Position numbers and translations under genes: made by a program. From the NCBI RefSeq assembly GCF_001591385.1, contig NZ_BCUU01000003.1, positions 62,001-126,000 of the forward strand: a DNA stretch of 64,000 nucleotides. The letters are read 5' to 3'. The notes beneath the pieces were generated by a model that made no database searches, was not told the origin of the DNA, and saw nothing but the letters and a program-made list of their open reading frames with translations. Of this stretch, positions 51,302 to 60,508 are shown one piece after another. How positions within the stretch are numbered: position 1 is the first letter of the stretch; every line of letters begins with the position of its first letter. This stretch comes from Variovorax soli NBRC 106424. Lineage in GTDB: Bacteria; Pseudomonadota; Gammaproteobacteria; Burkholderiales; Burkholderiaceae_C.

Positions 51302-52324
51302 ATGGCATTGCTAGAAGTCAACGACCTGCACATCCGGCTGCAGACGCAGCGCGGACCCGCCGAGGCGGTGCGCGGCATCAGCTTCGACCTCGCGCGCGGC
51401 GAAACGCTGGGCATCGTGGGCGAATCGGGTTGCGGCAAATCCATCACCGTCCAGTCGCTGATGGGCCTGCTGCCCGCCACGGCCAAGGTGAGTGGCAGCA
51501 TCCGCTTCGACGGCCAGGAACTGGTGGGCCTGCCCGAGCAGGCCATGTGCCGCATCCGCGGCAACCGCATCGGCATGATCTTCCAGGAGCCGATGACGGC
51601 GCTGAACCCGGTGCACACCATCGCGCGCCAGGTGAGCGAGCCGCTGCGCCTGCATCGGGGCCTGTCCGCCGCCGATGCGCGCAAGGAAGCCCTGGCCCTG
51701 CTCGACCGCGTGGGCATTCCCGACGCCGCCTCGCGCCTGGACGCCTATCCGCACCAGTTCTCGGGCGGGCAGCGCCAGCGCATCGGCATTGCGATGGCCT
51801 TGGCCTGCGGCCCCGACCTGCTGATTGCGGACGAGCCCACCACCGCGCTGGACGTGACCATCCAGAAGCAGATCCTGGAACTCATCCAGGGCCTGGTGGC
51901 CGAGCGCGGCATGGCCCTCATCCTCATCTCGCACGACCTGGGCGTGATCGCGCAGAGCGTGTCGAAGATGCTGGTGATGTACGGCGGCAGCATCGTCGAG
52001 AGCGGGCCCACCGCCGCCGTGTTTGCCGATCGCGAGCATCCCTACACGCAGGGCCTTTTTGCCGCGCGACCCGCGTTGAACGCGCCGCGCGGCCAGCGGC
52101 TGGCGACCATCCGCGGCAGCGTGCCCGAGCTGGTCGACCTGCCGCCCGGCTGCCCCTTCGCGGGCCGCTGCGCCTTCACGGCCGACGCCTGCCACAGCAC
52201 CCGGCCCGAGGCCACGCAGCTTGCGCAGAGCCATGAAGTGCGCTGCATTCGCCTGGACGCGGTTCGGGACGCCGCATGCCCTCACCCCAACCCTCTCCCG
52301 GAGGGAGAGGGAGTCCAGACATGA
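51302..52324 (+). CDS. Peptide ABC transporter ATPase (DppD-like)
   Basis: The 340-residue ATPase starts at ATG 51302 ([20 protein letters not shown]). Walker A is [14 protein letters not shown]-loop [14 protein letters not shown], signature [20 protein letters not shown], Walker [13 protein letters not shown], and the oligopeptide C-terminal Cys region [14 protein letters not shown]. The last 17 codons come from a palindromic repeat (see 52279-52314). It powers import together with the DppF-like subunit. Confidence 0.93.
   Translation: MALLEVNDLHIRLQTQRGPAEAVRGISFDLARGETLGIVGESGCGKSITVQSLMGLLPATAKVSGSIRFDGQELVGLPEQAMCRIRGNRIGMIFQEPMTALNPVHTIARQVSEPLRLHRGLSAADARKEALALLDRVGIPDAASRLDAYPHQFSGGQRQRIGIAMALACGPDLLIADEPTTALDVTIQKQILELIQGLVAERGMALILISHDLGVIAQSVSKMLVMYGGSIVESGPTAAVFADREHPYTQGLFAARPALNAPRGQRLATIRGSVPELVDLPPGCPFAGRCAFTADACHSTRPEATQLAQSHEVRCIRLDAVRDAACPHPNPLPEGEGVQT
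52279..52314. repeat. REP-like palindrome at the 3' end of the ATPase gene
   Basis: CCCTCTCCC-GGA-GGGAGAGGG (52291-52311) with the CCCTCACCCCAAC lead is the widespread proteobacterial REP-like unit. Here it is inside the coding region and is translated as [11 protein letters not shown] at the C-terminus of the DppD-like protein, and its end supplies the ribosome site of the next gene (GGGAGAGGGAG before ATG 52321). Confidence 0.75.
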
Positions 52325-53142
52325 GCACCACCGCCCCGCTTCTCCAAGTCACCGACCTGGTGCGCCACTACAGCCTGCCGCGCGAGAGCCTGTTCGCGAC
52401 AGCGCCGCAAGTGAAGGCGCTCAACGGTGTGAGCTTCTCGCTCGAGGCCGGACGCAGCCTGGGCATCGTGGGCGAATCGGGTTCGGGCAAGTCGACCATC
52501 GCACGGCTGGTGATGGCGCTGGACCACCCCACCGCCGGCAGCGTCAAGCTGCTGGGCCGCGACCTGCACCGCCTGCCCAGGGACGAACTGCGCCTGGCCC
52601 GGCGCGACGTGCAGATGGTGTTCCAGGACCCGTACGGCTCGCTCGATCCGCGCCAGACGGTGGAGCGCATCGTGGCCGAGCCGCTGGCCGCCCTCGCCGG
52701 TCCATCCGGCAGCTCGCGCGCCGAACAGCGCGAACGCGCGGCCGAGTCGCTTGCCTCCGTGGGCCTGCGCAGCACCGACCTGCAGAAGTACCCGCACGAG
52801 TTTTCCGGCGGCCAGCGCCAGCGCATTGCCATTGCACGCGCCCTCATCACGCGGCCCAAGCTCATCGTGGCCGACGAGCCGGTGAGCGCACTCGACGTGT
52901 CGGTGCAGGCGCAGGTGCTCAACCTCATGCAGGACCTGCAGCAGCAGTTCGGCGTCAGCTACCTGCTCATCAGCCACGACCTGGCGGTGGTGAACCACCT
53001 GTGCGACGAGGTGTGCGTGCTGCACCGCGGCCTGGTGGTGGAGCGCGGCGCACCGTCGCAGCTCTTCGCGCATGCGCAGCATCCCTACACGCAGGCCCTT
53101 CTCGCCGCCGTGCCGCGCGCCGAGCCGCCCGTGCTGGCTTGA
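52321..53142 (+). CDS. Peptide ABC transporter ATPase (DppF-like)
   Basis: The 273-residue ATPase starts at ATG 52321, overlapping the DppD-like stop (ATGA). Walker A is GESGSGKSTIARLVMALDHP, Q-loop VFQDPYGSLDPRQT, signature [20 protein letters not shown], Walker B LIVADEPVSALD, switch His LLISHDLAVVNHL. It is shorter than E. coli DppF and lacks the Cys-rich C-terminus, with the family end ...HPYTQALLAAVPRAEPP. Confidence 0.93.
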   Translation: MSTTAPLLQVTDLVRHYSLPRESLFATAPQVKALNGVSFSLEAGRSLGIVGESGSGKSTIARLVMALDHPTAGSVKLLGRDLHRLPRDELRLARRDVQMVFQDPYGSLDPRQTVERIVAEPLAALAGPSGSSRAEQRERAAESLASVGLRSTDLQKYPHEFSGGQRQRIAIARALITRPKLIVADEPVSALDVSVQAQVLNLMQDLQQQFGVSYLLISHDLAVVNHLCDEVCVLHRGLVVERGAPSQLFAHAQHPYTQALLAAVPRAEPPVLA

Positions 53143-53199
53143 GTTGTTGTAACGTTATTGTTTCCAACCTTTAATTCCCCCGTTCTGGAGCTACACGTC

Positions 53200-54687
53200 A
53201 TGTTGAAACGCCGCACCCTCCTGACCACTGCCGCGCTCGGCACCCTGCCGCTGGCCGTGCCCAGCGCCTTTGCGCAGGCCAACAAGAGCGCCATGGTGCT
53301 GGGAATGGCGCTGGAGCCGCCGGGTCTGGACCCGACCGCGAATGCCGCGTCGGCCATCGGCGAGATCGTGCTCTACAACGTCTTCGAGACGCTCACCAAG
53401 ATCAATGCCGACGGCAAGGTCACGCCGCTGCTGGCCGAGAGCTGGGAGGTCTCGCCCGACCTGCGCACCTACACCTTCAAACTGCGCCGCAGCGTCAAGT
53501 TCCAGAACGGCGAGCCCTTCAACGCACAGGCCGTCAAGTTCTCCTTCGACCGGGCCGGCGGCGAGAAGAGCACCAACAAGGACAAGCGCACCTTCGCCAA
53601 CCTGAGCACGCAGGTGGCCGACGACTACACCGTGGTGCTGATCAACAAGGAGATCGACCCCGACCTGCCCTTCCTGCTGGGCCAGGCCACGGCCGTGATC
53701 ATGGAGCCAAAGTCCGCCGACGCCGCTGCGACGCAGCCGGTGGGCACGGGTCCCTACACGCTGCAGAACTGGGTCAAGGGCTCGTCGCTCGTGCTCGGCG
53801 CGTGGGACGGCTATCGCAACGCCTCGGCCATCAAGCTCAAGCGCGTGACCTTCCGCTTCATTTCCGACACGGCGGCCCAGGCCACCGCCTTGCTGGCCGG
53901 CGACGTGGACGCCTTCCAGCGCATCGGCACGCGCGTGGTGCCGCAGTTCAAGGCCAACCCGCAGTTCCAGGTGATTCTGGGCGGCTCGCGCGCCAAGACC
54001 ATCCTGGCCATCAACAACAAGAAGAAGCCGCTGGACGATGTGCGCGTGCGCCGCGCCATCCTGGCGGCCATCGACCGCAAGGCGGTGATCGCCGGCGCGG
54101 CCGACGGCTTCGGCGTGCCCATCGGCAGCCACTATGTTCCCGGCGCGCCGGGCTATGTCGACACCACCGGCATCAACCCGTTCGACCTCGAAAAGGCCAA
54201 GAAGCTGCTGGCCGAAGCCGGCGTCAAGACGCCGCTGGAGCTGACCATGACGGTGCCTCCTCCGCCGTACGCCCGCCAAGGCAGCGAAGTGATCGCGGCG
54301 CAGCTGGCCAAGATCGGCATCACCGTGAAGATCCAGAACGTGGAATGGGCGCAGTGGCTGGCCAACACCTATGGCGGCGCGCACAACTACGACCTCTCGA
54401 TCGTCTCGCACGTGGAGCCCTTCGACCTGGGCAACTACGCCAAGCCCGACTACTACTGGGGCTACCAGTCCAAGGAATTCACCGCCCTGTTCGACAAGAT
54501 CAAGAGCACCGGCAGCGAAGCCGAGCGCAACAAGCTGCTCGGCGATGCGCAGAAGGTGCTTGCCCAGGACGCCGCCAACGGCTTCCTGTACCAGCCTCAG
54601 TTCCCCACCGTGGCCAAGAAGGGCGTCAAGGGTTTGTGGACGGCCATGCCGATCTTCTGCAACGACCTGTCGACGATGAGCTGGTGA
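53200..54687 (+). CDS. Periplasmic substrate-binding protein of the ABC transporter
   Basis: The 495-residue SBP_bac_5 protein starts at ATG 53200 (MLKRRTLLTTAALGTLPLAV) with a signal peptide cut near AFA-QA. Family text: LYNVFETLTKINADGKVTPL, LAESWEVSPDLRTYTFKLRR, VKFSFDRAGGEKSTN, TGPYTLQNWVKGSSLVLGAW, VRRAILAAIDRKAVIAGAAD. It captures peptides or related substrates. Placing it after the ATPases rather than first is less usual; the following amidase starts within its stop codon. Confidence 0.93.
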   Translation: MLKRRTLLTTAALGTLPLAVPSAFAQANKSAMVLGMALEPPGLDPTANAASAIGEIVLYNVFETLTKINADGKVTPLLAESWEVSPDLRTYTFKLRRSVKFQNGEPFNAQAVKFSFDRAGGEKSTNKDKRTFANLSTQVADDYTVVLINKEIDPDLPFLLGQATAVIMEPKSADAAATQPVGTGPYTLQNWVKGSSLVLGAWDGYRNASAIKLKRVTFRFISDTAAQATALLAGDVDAFQRIGTRVVPQFKANPQFQVILGGSRAKTILAINNKKKPLDDVRVRRAILAAIDRKAVIAGAADGFGVPIGSHYVPGAPGYVDTTGINPFDLEKAKKLLAEAGVKTPLELTMTVPPPPYARQGSEVIAAQLAKIGITVKIQNVEWAQWLANTYGGAHNYDLSIVSHVEPFDLGNYAKPDYYWGYQSKEFTALFDKIKSTGSEAERNKLLGDAQKVLAQDAANGFLYQPQFPTVAKKGVKGLWTAMPIFCNDLSTMSW

Positions 54688-56093
54688 AGAGCGGCAAGCT
54701 GTATGCGCTGGGGGTCGCGGAGCTGGTCCGCGGCTATGCCCAGGGGGTGCTGTCACCGGTCGAGGTGATGCAGTCGGTGCTCGACCGCGCCGAGAGCTGG
54801 GAAGACAAGCTGCAAGCCACCTGGCTGCTGCGCCCAGACTTCGCACTGGAGCAGGCCCAGGCCTCCGAGGCGCGCTGGCGCCGCGGTGCGCCGCTGGGTC
54901 CGCTGGACGGCGTGCCGGTCAGCATCAAGGAGAACATCGCCACGCGCGGCGACCCGCTGCCCGCAGGCACCGCGGCTGTCGACCTGGTGCCGGCCGCCGC
55001 GGACGCACCGCCGGCCGCGCGGCTGAAGGAAACAGGTGCCGTCTTCTTCGCCAAGACCACCATGCCCGACTACGGCATGCTGTCCTCGGGCCTGTCGAGC
55101 TTTCACAGGCTGGCGCGCAACCCGTGGGACCTGAGCCGCACGCCGGGCGGCTCCAGTGCCGGCGCGGGTGCAGCCGCCGCCGCGGGCTACGGCCCGCTGC
55201 ACCTGGGCACCGACATCGGCGGGTCGCTGCGCCTGCCGGCCAGCTGGTGCGGCATCTTCACGCTCAAGCCCAGCCTGGGCCGCATCCCGATCGATCCGCC
55301 CTACATGGGCCGCGCCGCCGGCCCGATGACGCGCACCGTCTCGGACGCGGCGCTGGCCATGCAGGTGCTCGCGAGGCCCGATGCGCGCGACAGCATGAAC
55401 CTGCCGCCCCAGGACATTGCCTGGCAGGACTTCGACGTGGAGCCCGGCCATCTGCGCGGCCTGCGCATCGGGCTGCTGCTGGATGCCGGCTGCGGCCTGG
55501 CCGTGGAGCCCGAGGTGCGCGAGGCGGTCGAGCAGGCCGCCCGCCGCATGGAAGAGGCCGGCGCCATCATCGAGCCGATGCAGCCCTTCATGTCGCAAGC
55601 CATGCTCGACGGCATGGACCACCTCTGGCGCATGCGCTCGCTGGTCGACATGAAGGCCCTGCGCTCCGACCAGCGCGCGAAGGTGCTGCCCTACATCCGC
55701 CAGTGGGCCGAGAGCGCGGCCGAGTTCAGCGGCGAGCATGTGTTCCGCGCCTTCAGCCAGTTCCACATCACGCGCGTGGCCACGGTGCAGGCCTGCGCAC
55801 GCTTCGACTACGTGATCTCGCCCACGGCGCCCAACCTGCCGGCGGCGGCCGAGCTGCCCTCGCCCACCAACGACCCGCTGCGGCCGCTGGAGCACATCGG
55901 CTTCACCGTGCCCTACAACATGTCGGAGCAGCCGGCTGCGTCCATCAACTGCGGCTACAGCAGCACGGGCCTGCCCATCGGCCTGCAGATCGCGGGGCAG
56001 CGCTTCGACGACCTGGGCGTGCTGCGCGTGGCCCGCGCCTTCGAGCAGATCCGGGGAGCACAGCATCCATGGCCGGAGCCGGAAGACGCCTGA
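54684..56093 (+). CDS. Amidase signature enzyme coupled to the transporter
   Basis: The 469-residue amidase starts at GTG 54684, in a GTGA overlap with the binding-protein stop. The Ser-cisSer-Lys triad is visible: Lys82 in PVSIKENIATRGD, Ser157 in TPGGSSAGAGAAA and Ser181 in GTDIGGSLRLPASW. The rest resembles Asp/Glu-ADT-type or amide-hydrolysing enzymes. Coupling suggests that an imported amide (peptide-like compound) is the substrate. Substrate is not known. Confidence 0.92.
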   Translation: MKSGKLYALGVAELVRGYAQGVLSPVEVMQSVLDRAESWEDKLQATWLLRPDFALEQAQASEARWRRGAPLGPLDGVPVSIKENIATRGDPLPAGTAAVDLVPAAADAPPAARLKETGAVFFAKTTMPDYGMLSSGLSSFHRLARNPWDLSRTPGGSSAGAGAAAAAGYGPLHLGTDIGGSLRLPASWCGIFTLKPSLGRIPIDPPYMGRAAGPMTRTVSDAALAMQVLARPDARDSMNLPPQDIAWQDFDVEPGHLRGLRIGLLLDAGCGLAVEPEVREAVEQAARRMEEAGAIIEPMQPFMSQAMLDGMDHLWRMRSLVDMKALRSDQRAKVLPYIRQWAESAAEFSGEHVFRAFSQFHITRVATVQACARFDYVISPTAPNLPAAAELPSPTNDPLRPLEHIGFTVPYNMSEQPAASINCGYSSTGLPIGLQIAGQRFDDLGVLRVARAFEQIRGAQHPWPEPEDA

Positions 56094-56953
56094 GGCAGGC
56101 GCTGGGCAGGCCCGAGGTCCAGTCCCAGGCCTTTCGCCTCGCGCTGTACTCGTCGGCCGCCACCGTCGGCAGCTTCGCGGCCTACTGGACCTTGCTGGCC
56201 CTGCGCCAGGGGCCGATGCTGTTCAACGCCCGCAAGCTGCCGGTGGTGCATCTGTCGGATGCCTTCTCCACCTATTCGCACGTCGTGCCGGGCGGCATGG
56301 TGCGCGGCTACGTCTACCACCCGCAGGGCGAAGAGGCGCTGCAGGACCTGTTCGTGTACTTCGCCGGCCGCGGCGAGGACGTGCGGGCCACCGCGCAGGC
56401 GCTGCACTGGCTGCCCGAGGGCTTCGGCTTCGCGGCGGTCAACTACCGGGGTGTGGCCGATTCCGAAGGGCATCCGTCCGAGATCGCTTCGGTGCAGGAC
56501 GCGCGGCGCCTGGCCAGCCATTTGCGCAAGGCCTTCCCGAATGCACGCCTGCACATCGTCGGCCGCAGCCTGGGGACCGGCGTGGCCATCCAGCTGGCGG
56601 CCGGCCAGCAGCAATTCGCCAGCCTGCAGCTGGTGACGCCCTACGACTCGCTGCTGGAAGTTGTGAAGCTGCGCTTTCCGCTGGTGCCGCTGTCGCTGCT
56701 GATGCGGCACCGCTTCAACTCGCTGGAGCACAGCAAGGAAGTGGCGGCCAAGACGCAGGTGCTACTGGCCGAGCAGGACGTGGTGGTGCCGCACGAGCAC
56801 TCGCAGCGCCTCATCGACGCCTGGCCCACGCCGGTGAGCGTGGAGACCATTCCGAGCTCGGACCACCACAACATCATGAAGCTGGAAGAGACCTGGCTGC
56901 GGCTGGTGGACTTTGCGCTCGGCGCGGTGATTCCGGCCTCCAGGGCGGCGTGA
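56069..56953 (+). CDS. Alpha/beta hydrolase (BEM46-like)
   Basis: The 294-residue protein starts at ATG 56069, overlapping the amidase by 25 bp. After an N-terminal membrane helix (LALYSSAATVGSFAAYWTLL) it has a hydrolase fold: FVYFAGRGEDVRA, VNYRGVADSEG, nucleophile elbow HIVGRSLGTGVAIQL, acid LLAEQDVVVPHEHS and His in SSDHHNIMKLEETW. Substrate unknown. It ends the transporter-amidase operon. Confidence 0.85.
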   Translation: MAGAGRRLRQALGRPEVQSQAFRLALYSSAATVGSFAAYWTLLALRQGPMLFNARKLPVVHLSDAFSTYSHVVPGGMVRGYVYHPQGEEALQDLFVYFAGRGEDVRATAQALHWLPEGFGFAAVNYRGVADSEGHPSEIASVQDARRLASHLRKAFPNARLHIVGRSLGTGVAIQLAAGQQQFASLQLVTPYDSLLEVVKLRFPLVPLSLLMRHRFNSLEHSKEVAAKTQVLLAEQDVVVPHEHSQRLIDAWPTPVSVETIPSSDHHNIMKLEETWLRLVDFALGAVIPASRAA

Positions 56954-56972
56954 CGGGCCTGTGCCTCTCCCC

Positions 56973-57836
56973 TTAACGCAGCTCCTGCGCCAGTAGCTCC
57001 CGCACCCGCGTCACCAGCTCGGCCTCGCCGCGCCGCGGCGCCAACAGATGGAAGTCCACGCGCGGCAGCGCCGGCAGCCCATGGGGCGGTGCAAGCAGGC
57101 CCACACCCTCGGCCAGCGCCGATTCGTTCAGGCAAGCCACGCCCAGCCCCGCGGCCAGCGCCGACTGAAGCCCCGCCACGCCGGATGCCACATGCGCCAC
57201 CCGGTAGTTCACGCGGCGCTTCTGAAGCAGTTGCTCGGTGAACTGGCGCAGCGAGCAGCCGTCGGTCAGCACGAGCAGCGGCAGGGGCTCGCCGCGCAGC
57301 TGTGCCTGCCAGCCGGGCGCCGCCATCCACGCCAGGGGCTCGCGGCGAAGCGGCTTGGGCAAGGAGGACCGCGCCGCAGCGTCGGCCACGCGCATCGACA
57401 GGCCGATGTCGATCTCGCCGCGCGCGTGCATGGCCTCCACCTCGCTGCTTTTCCTGATGGTGACGTTCAGGCGCATGTGCGGATGGCTTTGTGCCAGCCG
57501 TGCCAGCAGTCGCGCCAGCGCGCCAGGGCGGAAGTAGTCGGTCACCGCCAGCCGGAGTTCGCCCTGCAGCGACTCGCCGCGCAGGTCGCGCAGCGCCTCG
57601 TCGGCCAGCGCGACCAGCCGCTGCCCATGCACGCGCAGCCGCTCGCCCGCCGCAGTGGGCTGCACGCCGGCCTTGCTGCGCGCCAGCAGGCTCTGGCCGA
57701 CGCATTCCTCCAGCTTGCGCATCTGCTCGCTCACCGCCGATTGCGACAGGAACACGCGCGGCGCCGCGGCCGTGAGGCTGCCGGCTTCGAGCACCGAGAG
57801 AAAGGTGCGCACCTGGTCGAGGTCGAGGTTTGGCAT
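56973..57836 (-). CDS. LysR-family regulator of the tautomerase gene
   Basis: The 287-residue protein has the LysR HTH (LDQVRTFLSVLEAGSLTAAA, PRVFLSQSAVSEQMRKLEEC, VGQSLLARSKAGVQPTAAGE) and an effector domain (LRLAVTDYFRPGALARLLAR). It is divergent from the small tautomerase gene, with 115 bp between starts, so it probably controls it. LysR boxes cannot be fixed from sequence alone. It converges on the hydrolase operon. Confidence 0.88.
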   Translation of the reverse strand: MPNLDLDQVRTFLSVLEAGSLTAAAPRVFLSQSAVSEQMRKLEECVGQSLLARSKAGVQPTAAGERLRVHGQRLVALADEALRDLRGESLQGELRLAVTDYFRPGALARLLARLAQSHPHMRLNVTIRKSSEVEAMHARGEIDIGLSMRVADAAARSSLPKPLRREPLAWMAAPGWQAQLRGEPLPLLVLTDGCSLRQFTEQLLQKRRVNYRVAHVASGVAGLQSALAAGLGVACLNESALAEGVGLLAPPHGLPALPRVDFHLLAPRRGEAELVTRVRELLAQELR

Positions 57837-57951
57837 CGGCTTTCAATCCATCTGTTTTTCAGATGACAAGCATCATATCTTCCCGCTTTTCCTTTGGATG
57901 GATTGCGCCAAAAATCACCCCATCGACATCCAGAAAGAAAGCGAGCACACC

Positions 57952-58350
57952 ATGCCCCACGTCGTGATCCATCTCTCCGGCCAGCCCGATGCCAGGCTCA
58001 CCCGCCAGGTGGTCGAGCAGGTCAACACACTCACGCAGGAAATCCTGGGCAAGCAGCTGCCCGTGATTGCCGCCACTGTGCAGTACATCCCCGCGGACCA
58101 GTGGTTCATCGGCGGACAGACGCTGGCGGAGCTGGGCAAGTCGGCCTTCCACCTGGACATCAGCATCACCGACGAGACCAACACCAAGGGCGAGAAGGCG
58201 CGCTACCTCAAGGCGGTGTTCGACGCCATGGCGCGGCTGCGGCCCGACCTGCACGAGGTGTCCTACGTCTACCTCATCGACGCCCGCGCGGCGGCCTACG
58301 GCTACGGCGGCCGGACGCAGGAGTTCCGGCACCAGCAGGCGGGCGTCTAG
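57952..58350 (+). CDS. Tautomerase family protein
   Basis: The 132-residue protein starts MPHVVIHLSGQPDARLTRQV; removal of Met exposes the catalytic Pro1 of the 4-oxalocrotonate tautomerase superfamily. Further segments: IAATVQYIPADQWFIGGQTL, AFHLDISITDETNTKGEKAR and YLKAVFDAMARLRPDLHEVS. It is about twice the length of a monomer 4-OT (about 62 residues), like the MIF/tautomerase-fused form. Substrate unknown; regulated presumably by the divergent LysR protein. Confidence 0.85.
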   Translation: MPHVVIHLSGQPDARLTRQVVEQVNTLTQEILGKQLPVIAATVQYIPADQWFIGGQTLAELGKSAFHLDISITDETNTKGEKARYLKAVFDAMARLRPDLHEVSYVYLIDARAAAYGYGGRTQEFRHQQAGV

Positions 58351-58387
58351 TGCTCCTTTGGCCGCAGGCAGCGGCAGAATAGGCCGC

Positions 58388-59716
58388 ATGCAAGACAGCC
58401 TCGGCAACACGCTCAGCCTCATCGACGGCGCCAGCCTCGGCGCCGTCAACGACTTCGTGGAAGGGTTCATCGCCAGCGAGGCGCGGGCCGTCCATGTGCT
58501 GCGCGCCGCTGAGGACGACAGCCCCATCGTGCAGGCCTACTGCGCCGCGCTGCACCTGTTCGCCGAGTCGCGCGATGCGCTGCCCAACGCCCTGCCCTTC
58601 CTGCGCCGCGCGCAACAGGGCGCTGCACGCGCCACGCCGCGCGAGCAGCGCTTCATCGCGGCCATCGGCGCCTGGGCCGAGGGCGACATCGGCCGCGCCG
58701 TCGCGCTGCACCAGGAGCAGGCGAGCGAATATCCGCGCGACCTCGCCTCGCTCAAGCTGGGCCAGTACCACGCCTTCAACACCGGCGACTGCCCGGGCAT
58801 GCTGCGCCTGGCCCTGGCCGCGCTGCCCGCGGCCGCCGACGTGCCCTACCTGCACGGCATGGCCGCCTTCGGCTACGAGCAATGCCACCTGATGCGCGAG
58901 GCCGAGCAAAGCGCCCGCCGCGCCATCGGCATGTGCCGCAAGGAACCCTGGGCCCACCATGCGCTGGCCCATGTGATGCTGACCGAAGGCCGCCTGTCCG
59001 AAGGGCTGGACTTCATGCAAGGCGTGAGCGACAGCTGGACGGGCCTGAACTCCTTCATGCTCACCCACAACTGGTGGCATGTGGCGCTCTTTCTCATCGA
59101 CCTGGGGCGCGATGCAGAGGCGCTGGCGGTGTATGACCAGCATGCGTGGGGCGTGGAAAAAGGCTACTCGCAGGACCAGATCGGCGCGGTGTCGCTGCTG
59201 GCGCGGCTGGAGCTGGCGGGCATCGAGGTGGGCGAGGCCCGCTGGCGCGAGCTGGCCGACTGGCTCGCCGTGCGCACGCACGACCAGGTGCTGCCCTTTT
59301 TGGACCTGCAGTACCTCTACGGCCTGGCGCGTGCCGACAGGCCGCAGGCGGACGAGCTGCGGCGCAACATCGAAGCCTTTGCGCCGAATGCGCCACCGTC
59401 GGTGCGCGCGGCGTGGGAACGGGTGTGCGTGCCGGCTGCGCGCGGGCTGCTGGCGCATGCGCGCGGCGACTGGTCCGGTGCCATCGACGGCCTGGGCACC
59501 GCGCTGCCGCGCCTGGTGGAAATTGGCGGCAGCCACGCGCAGCGCGACCTGTTCGAGCAGCTGTATCTCGATGCGCTGGTCAGGAGCGGCGAGCCTTCGC
59601 GGCTGGCCAGCGCCCAAGGCCTGCTGCAGCGCCAGCTCAACACCCAGCCCGAATCGCGCCGGCTGGCGCGTCAAACCAACGCTGTCTACGCGGCGCTGGG
59701 CTTGCCCACCACATAG
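58388..59716 (+). CDS. TTC38-like TPR protein
   Basis: The 442-residue protein (MQDSLGNTLSLIDGASLGAV) is built of helical repeats with SEARAVHVLRAAEDDSPIVQ, PYLHGMAAFGYEQCHLMREA, EQSARRAIGMCRKEPWAHHA and NSFMLTHNWWHVALFLIDLG. The HNWWH segment is typical of bacterial TTC38 homologues. It is soluble, of unknown function, and its end overlaps the converging phosphatase gene by 31 bp. Confidence 0.85.
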   Translation: MQDSLGNTLSLIDGASLGAVNDFVEGFIASEARAVHVLRAAEDDSPIVQAYCAALHLFAESRDALPNALPFLRRAQQGAARATPREQRFIAAIGAWAEGDIGRAVALHQEQASEYPRDLASLKLGQYHAFNTGDCPGMLRLALAALPAAADVPYLHGMAAFGYEQCHLMREAEQSARRAIGMCRKEPWAHHALAHVMLTEGRLSEGLDFMQGVSDSWTGLNSFMLTHNWWHVALFLIDLGRDAEALAVYDQHAWGVEKGYSQDQIGAVSLLARLELAGIEVGEARWRELADWLAVRTHDQVLPFLDLQYLYGLARADRPQADELRRNIEAFAPNAPPSVRAAWERVCVPAARGLLAHARGDWSGAIDGLGTALPRLVEIGGSHAQRDLFEQLYLDALVRSGEPSRLASAQGLLQRQLNTQPESRRLARQTNAVYAALGLPTT

Positions 59717-60372
59717 CGCTTCTGGTCGTAGGTGGGTTGGGCCGGCAGGTCGGCCAGATGCCGCGTGTCGGCCCAATCGACGATCTCGATGTGCTCCGGC
59801 GATGCCGGGTCGGCGATGCGGATGCGGTTGAAGCCCGCGTTGGGGATCTCGCTCTGGCGCGGGCCGTTCAGGCCCAGGCCGCGCGCCGTGCGCCACACCA
59901 TGTCCAGCGCGCCGCCGTGGGTGAACACCAGCACCGTCTGCCCCTGGTGGGCCTGTGCGATCTTCGCCAGCGCCGCGATGATGCGCGTGTGGAACTGCCG
60001 CGCCGACTCGCCGTCGGGCATGGCGTGGTGCTCCTGGAACTTGAGCCAGTCTTCCCAGGCGCGCGGATGCTGCGCCTGGATCTCGTCGGCCCGCATGCCC
60101 TCCACCGCGCCGAAATGCTGCTCGCGCAGCGCCGCGTCCAGCGCCACGGGCAACGACAGCTGCAAGGCGGTGGGGGCCGCCGTCTGCTGGCAGCGCATCA
60201 GGTCGCTGCAGACCAGGTGCTGCGCCTGCTCGCGCGCCATGCGCAAGCCCAGGCGGCGGGCCTGCTCGTGGCCCATGTCGTTGAGGGGGACGTCGATGTG
60301 GCCTTGAAAGCGCAGCTCACGGTTCCAGTCGGTTTCGCCGTGGCGGATCAGGATGAGTTCGGTGGTGGACAT
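59686..60372 (-). CDS. Histidine phosphatase (phosphoglycerate mutase-like)
   Basis: The 228-residue enzyme starts at ATG 60372 (MSTTELILIRHGETDWNREL) with the RHGE catalytic motif. Further landmarks: CSDLMRCQQTAAPTALQLSL, REQHFGAVEGMRADEIQAQH, and the second His in VLVFTHGGALDMVWRTARGL. This is the GpmB/CobC/PhoE-like branch; substrate unknown. It overlaps the TPR gene on the opposite strand. Confidence 0.9.
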   Translation of the reverse strand: MSTTELILIRHGETDWNRELRFQGHIDVPLNDMGHEQARRLGLRMAREQAQHLVCSDLMRCQQTAAPTALQLSLPVALDAALREQHFGAVEGMRADEIQAQHPRAWEDWLKFQEHHAMPDGESARQFHTRIIAALAKIAQAHQGQTVLVFTHGGALDMVWRTARGLGLNGPRQSEIPNAGFNRIRIADPASPEHIEIVDWADTRHLADLPAQPTYDQKRYVVGKPSAA

Positions 60373-60508
60373 AGATATGAAGCACAACCATTGTCCACGC
60401 GGGACCCTGGCCGTGCGAGCATGCCCGCCGCGGGTGACGGGATAAAGACGGCTTGTGTGGCGTTGTCGCCATGCAGCAAGCCGAAGGCCGCGGTCTGTCA
60501 GCCCAGGG

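Noticed and set aside
53191..56066. Long minus-strand frames opposite the binding protein and amidase genes
   Set aside because: Shadows of strong plus-strand genes; Gly/Arg/Val/His composition and no start signals.
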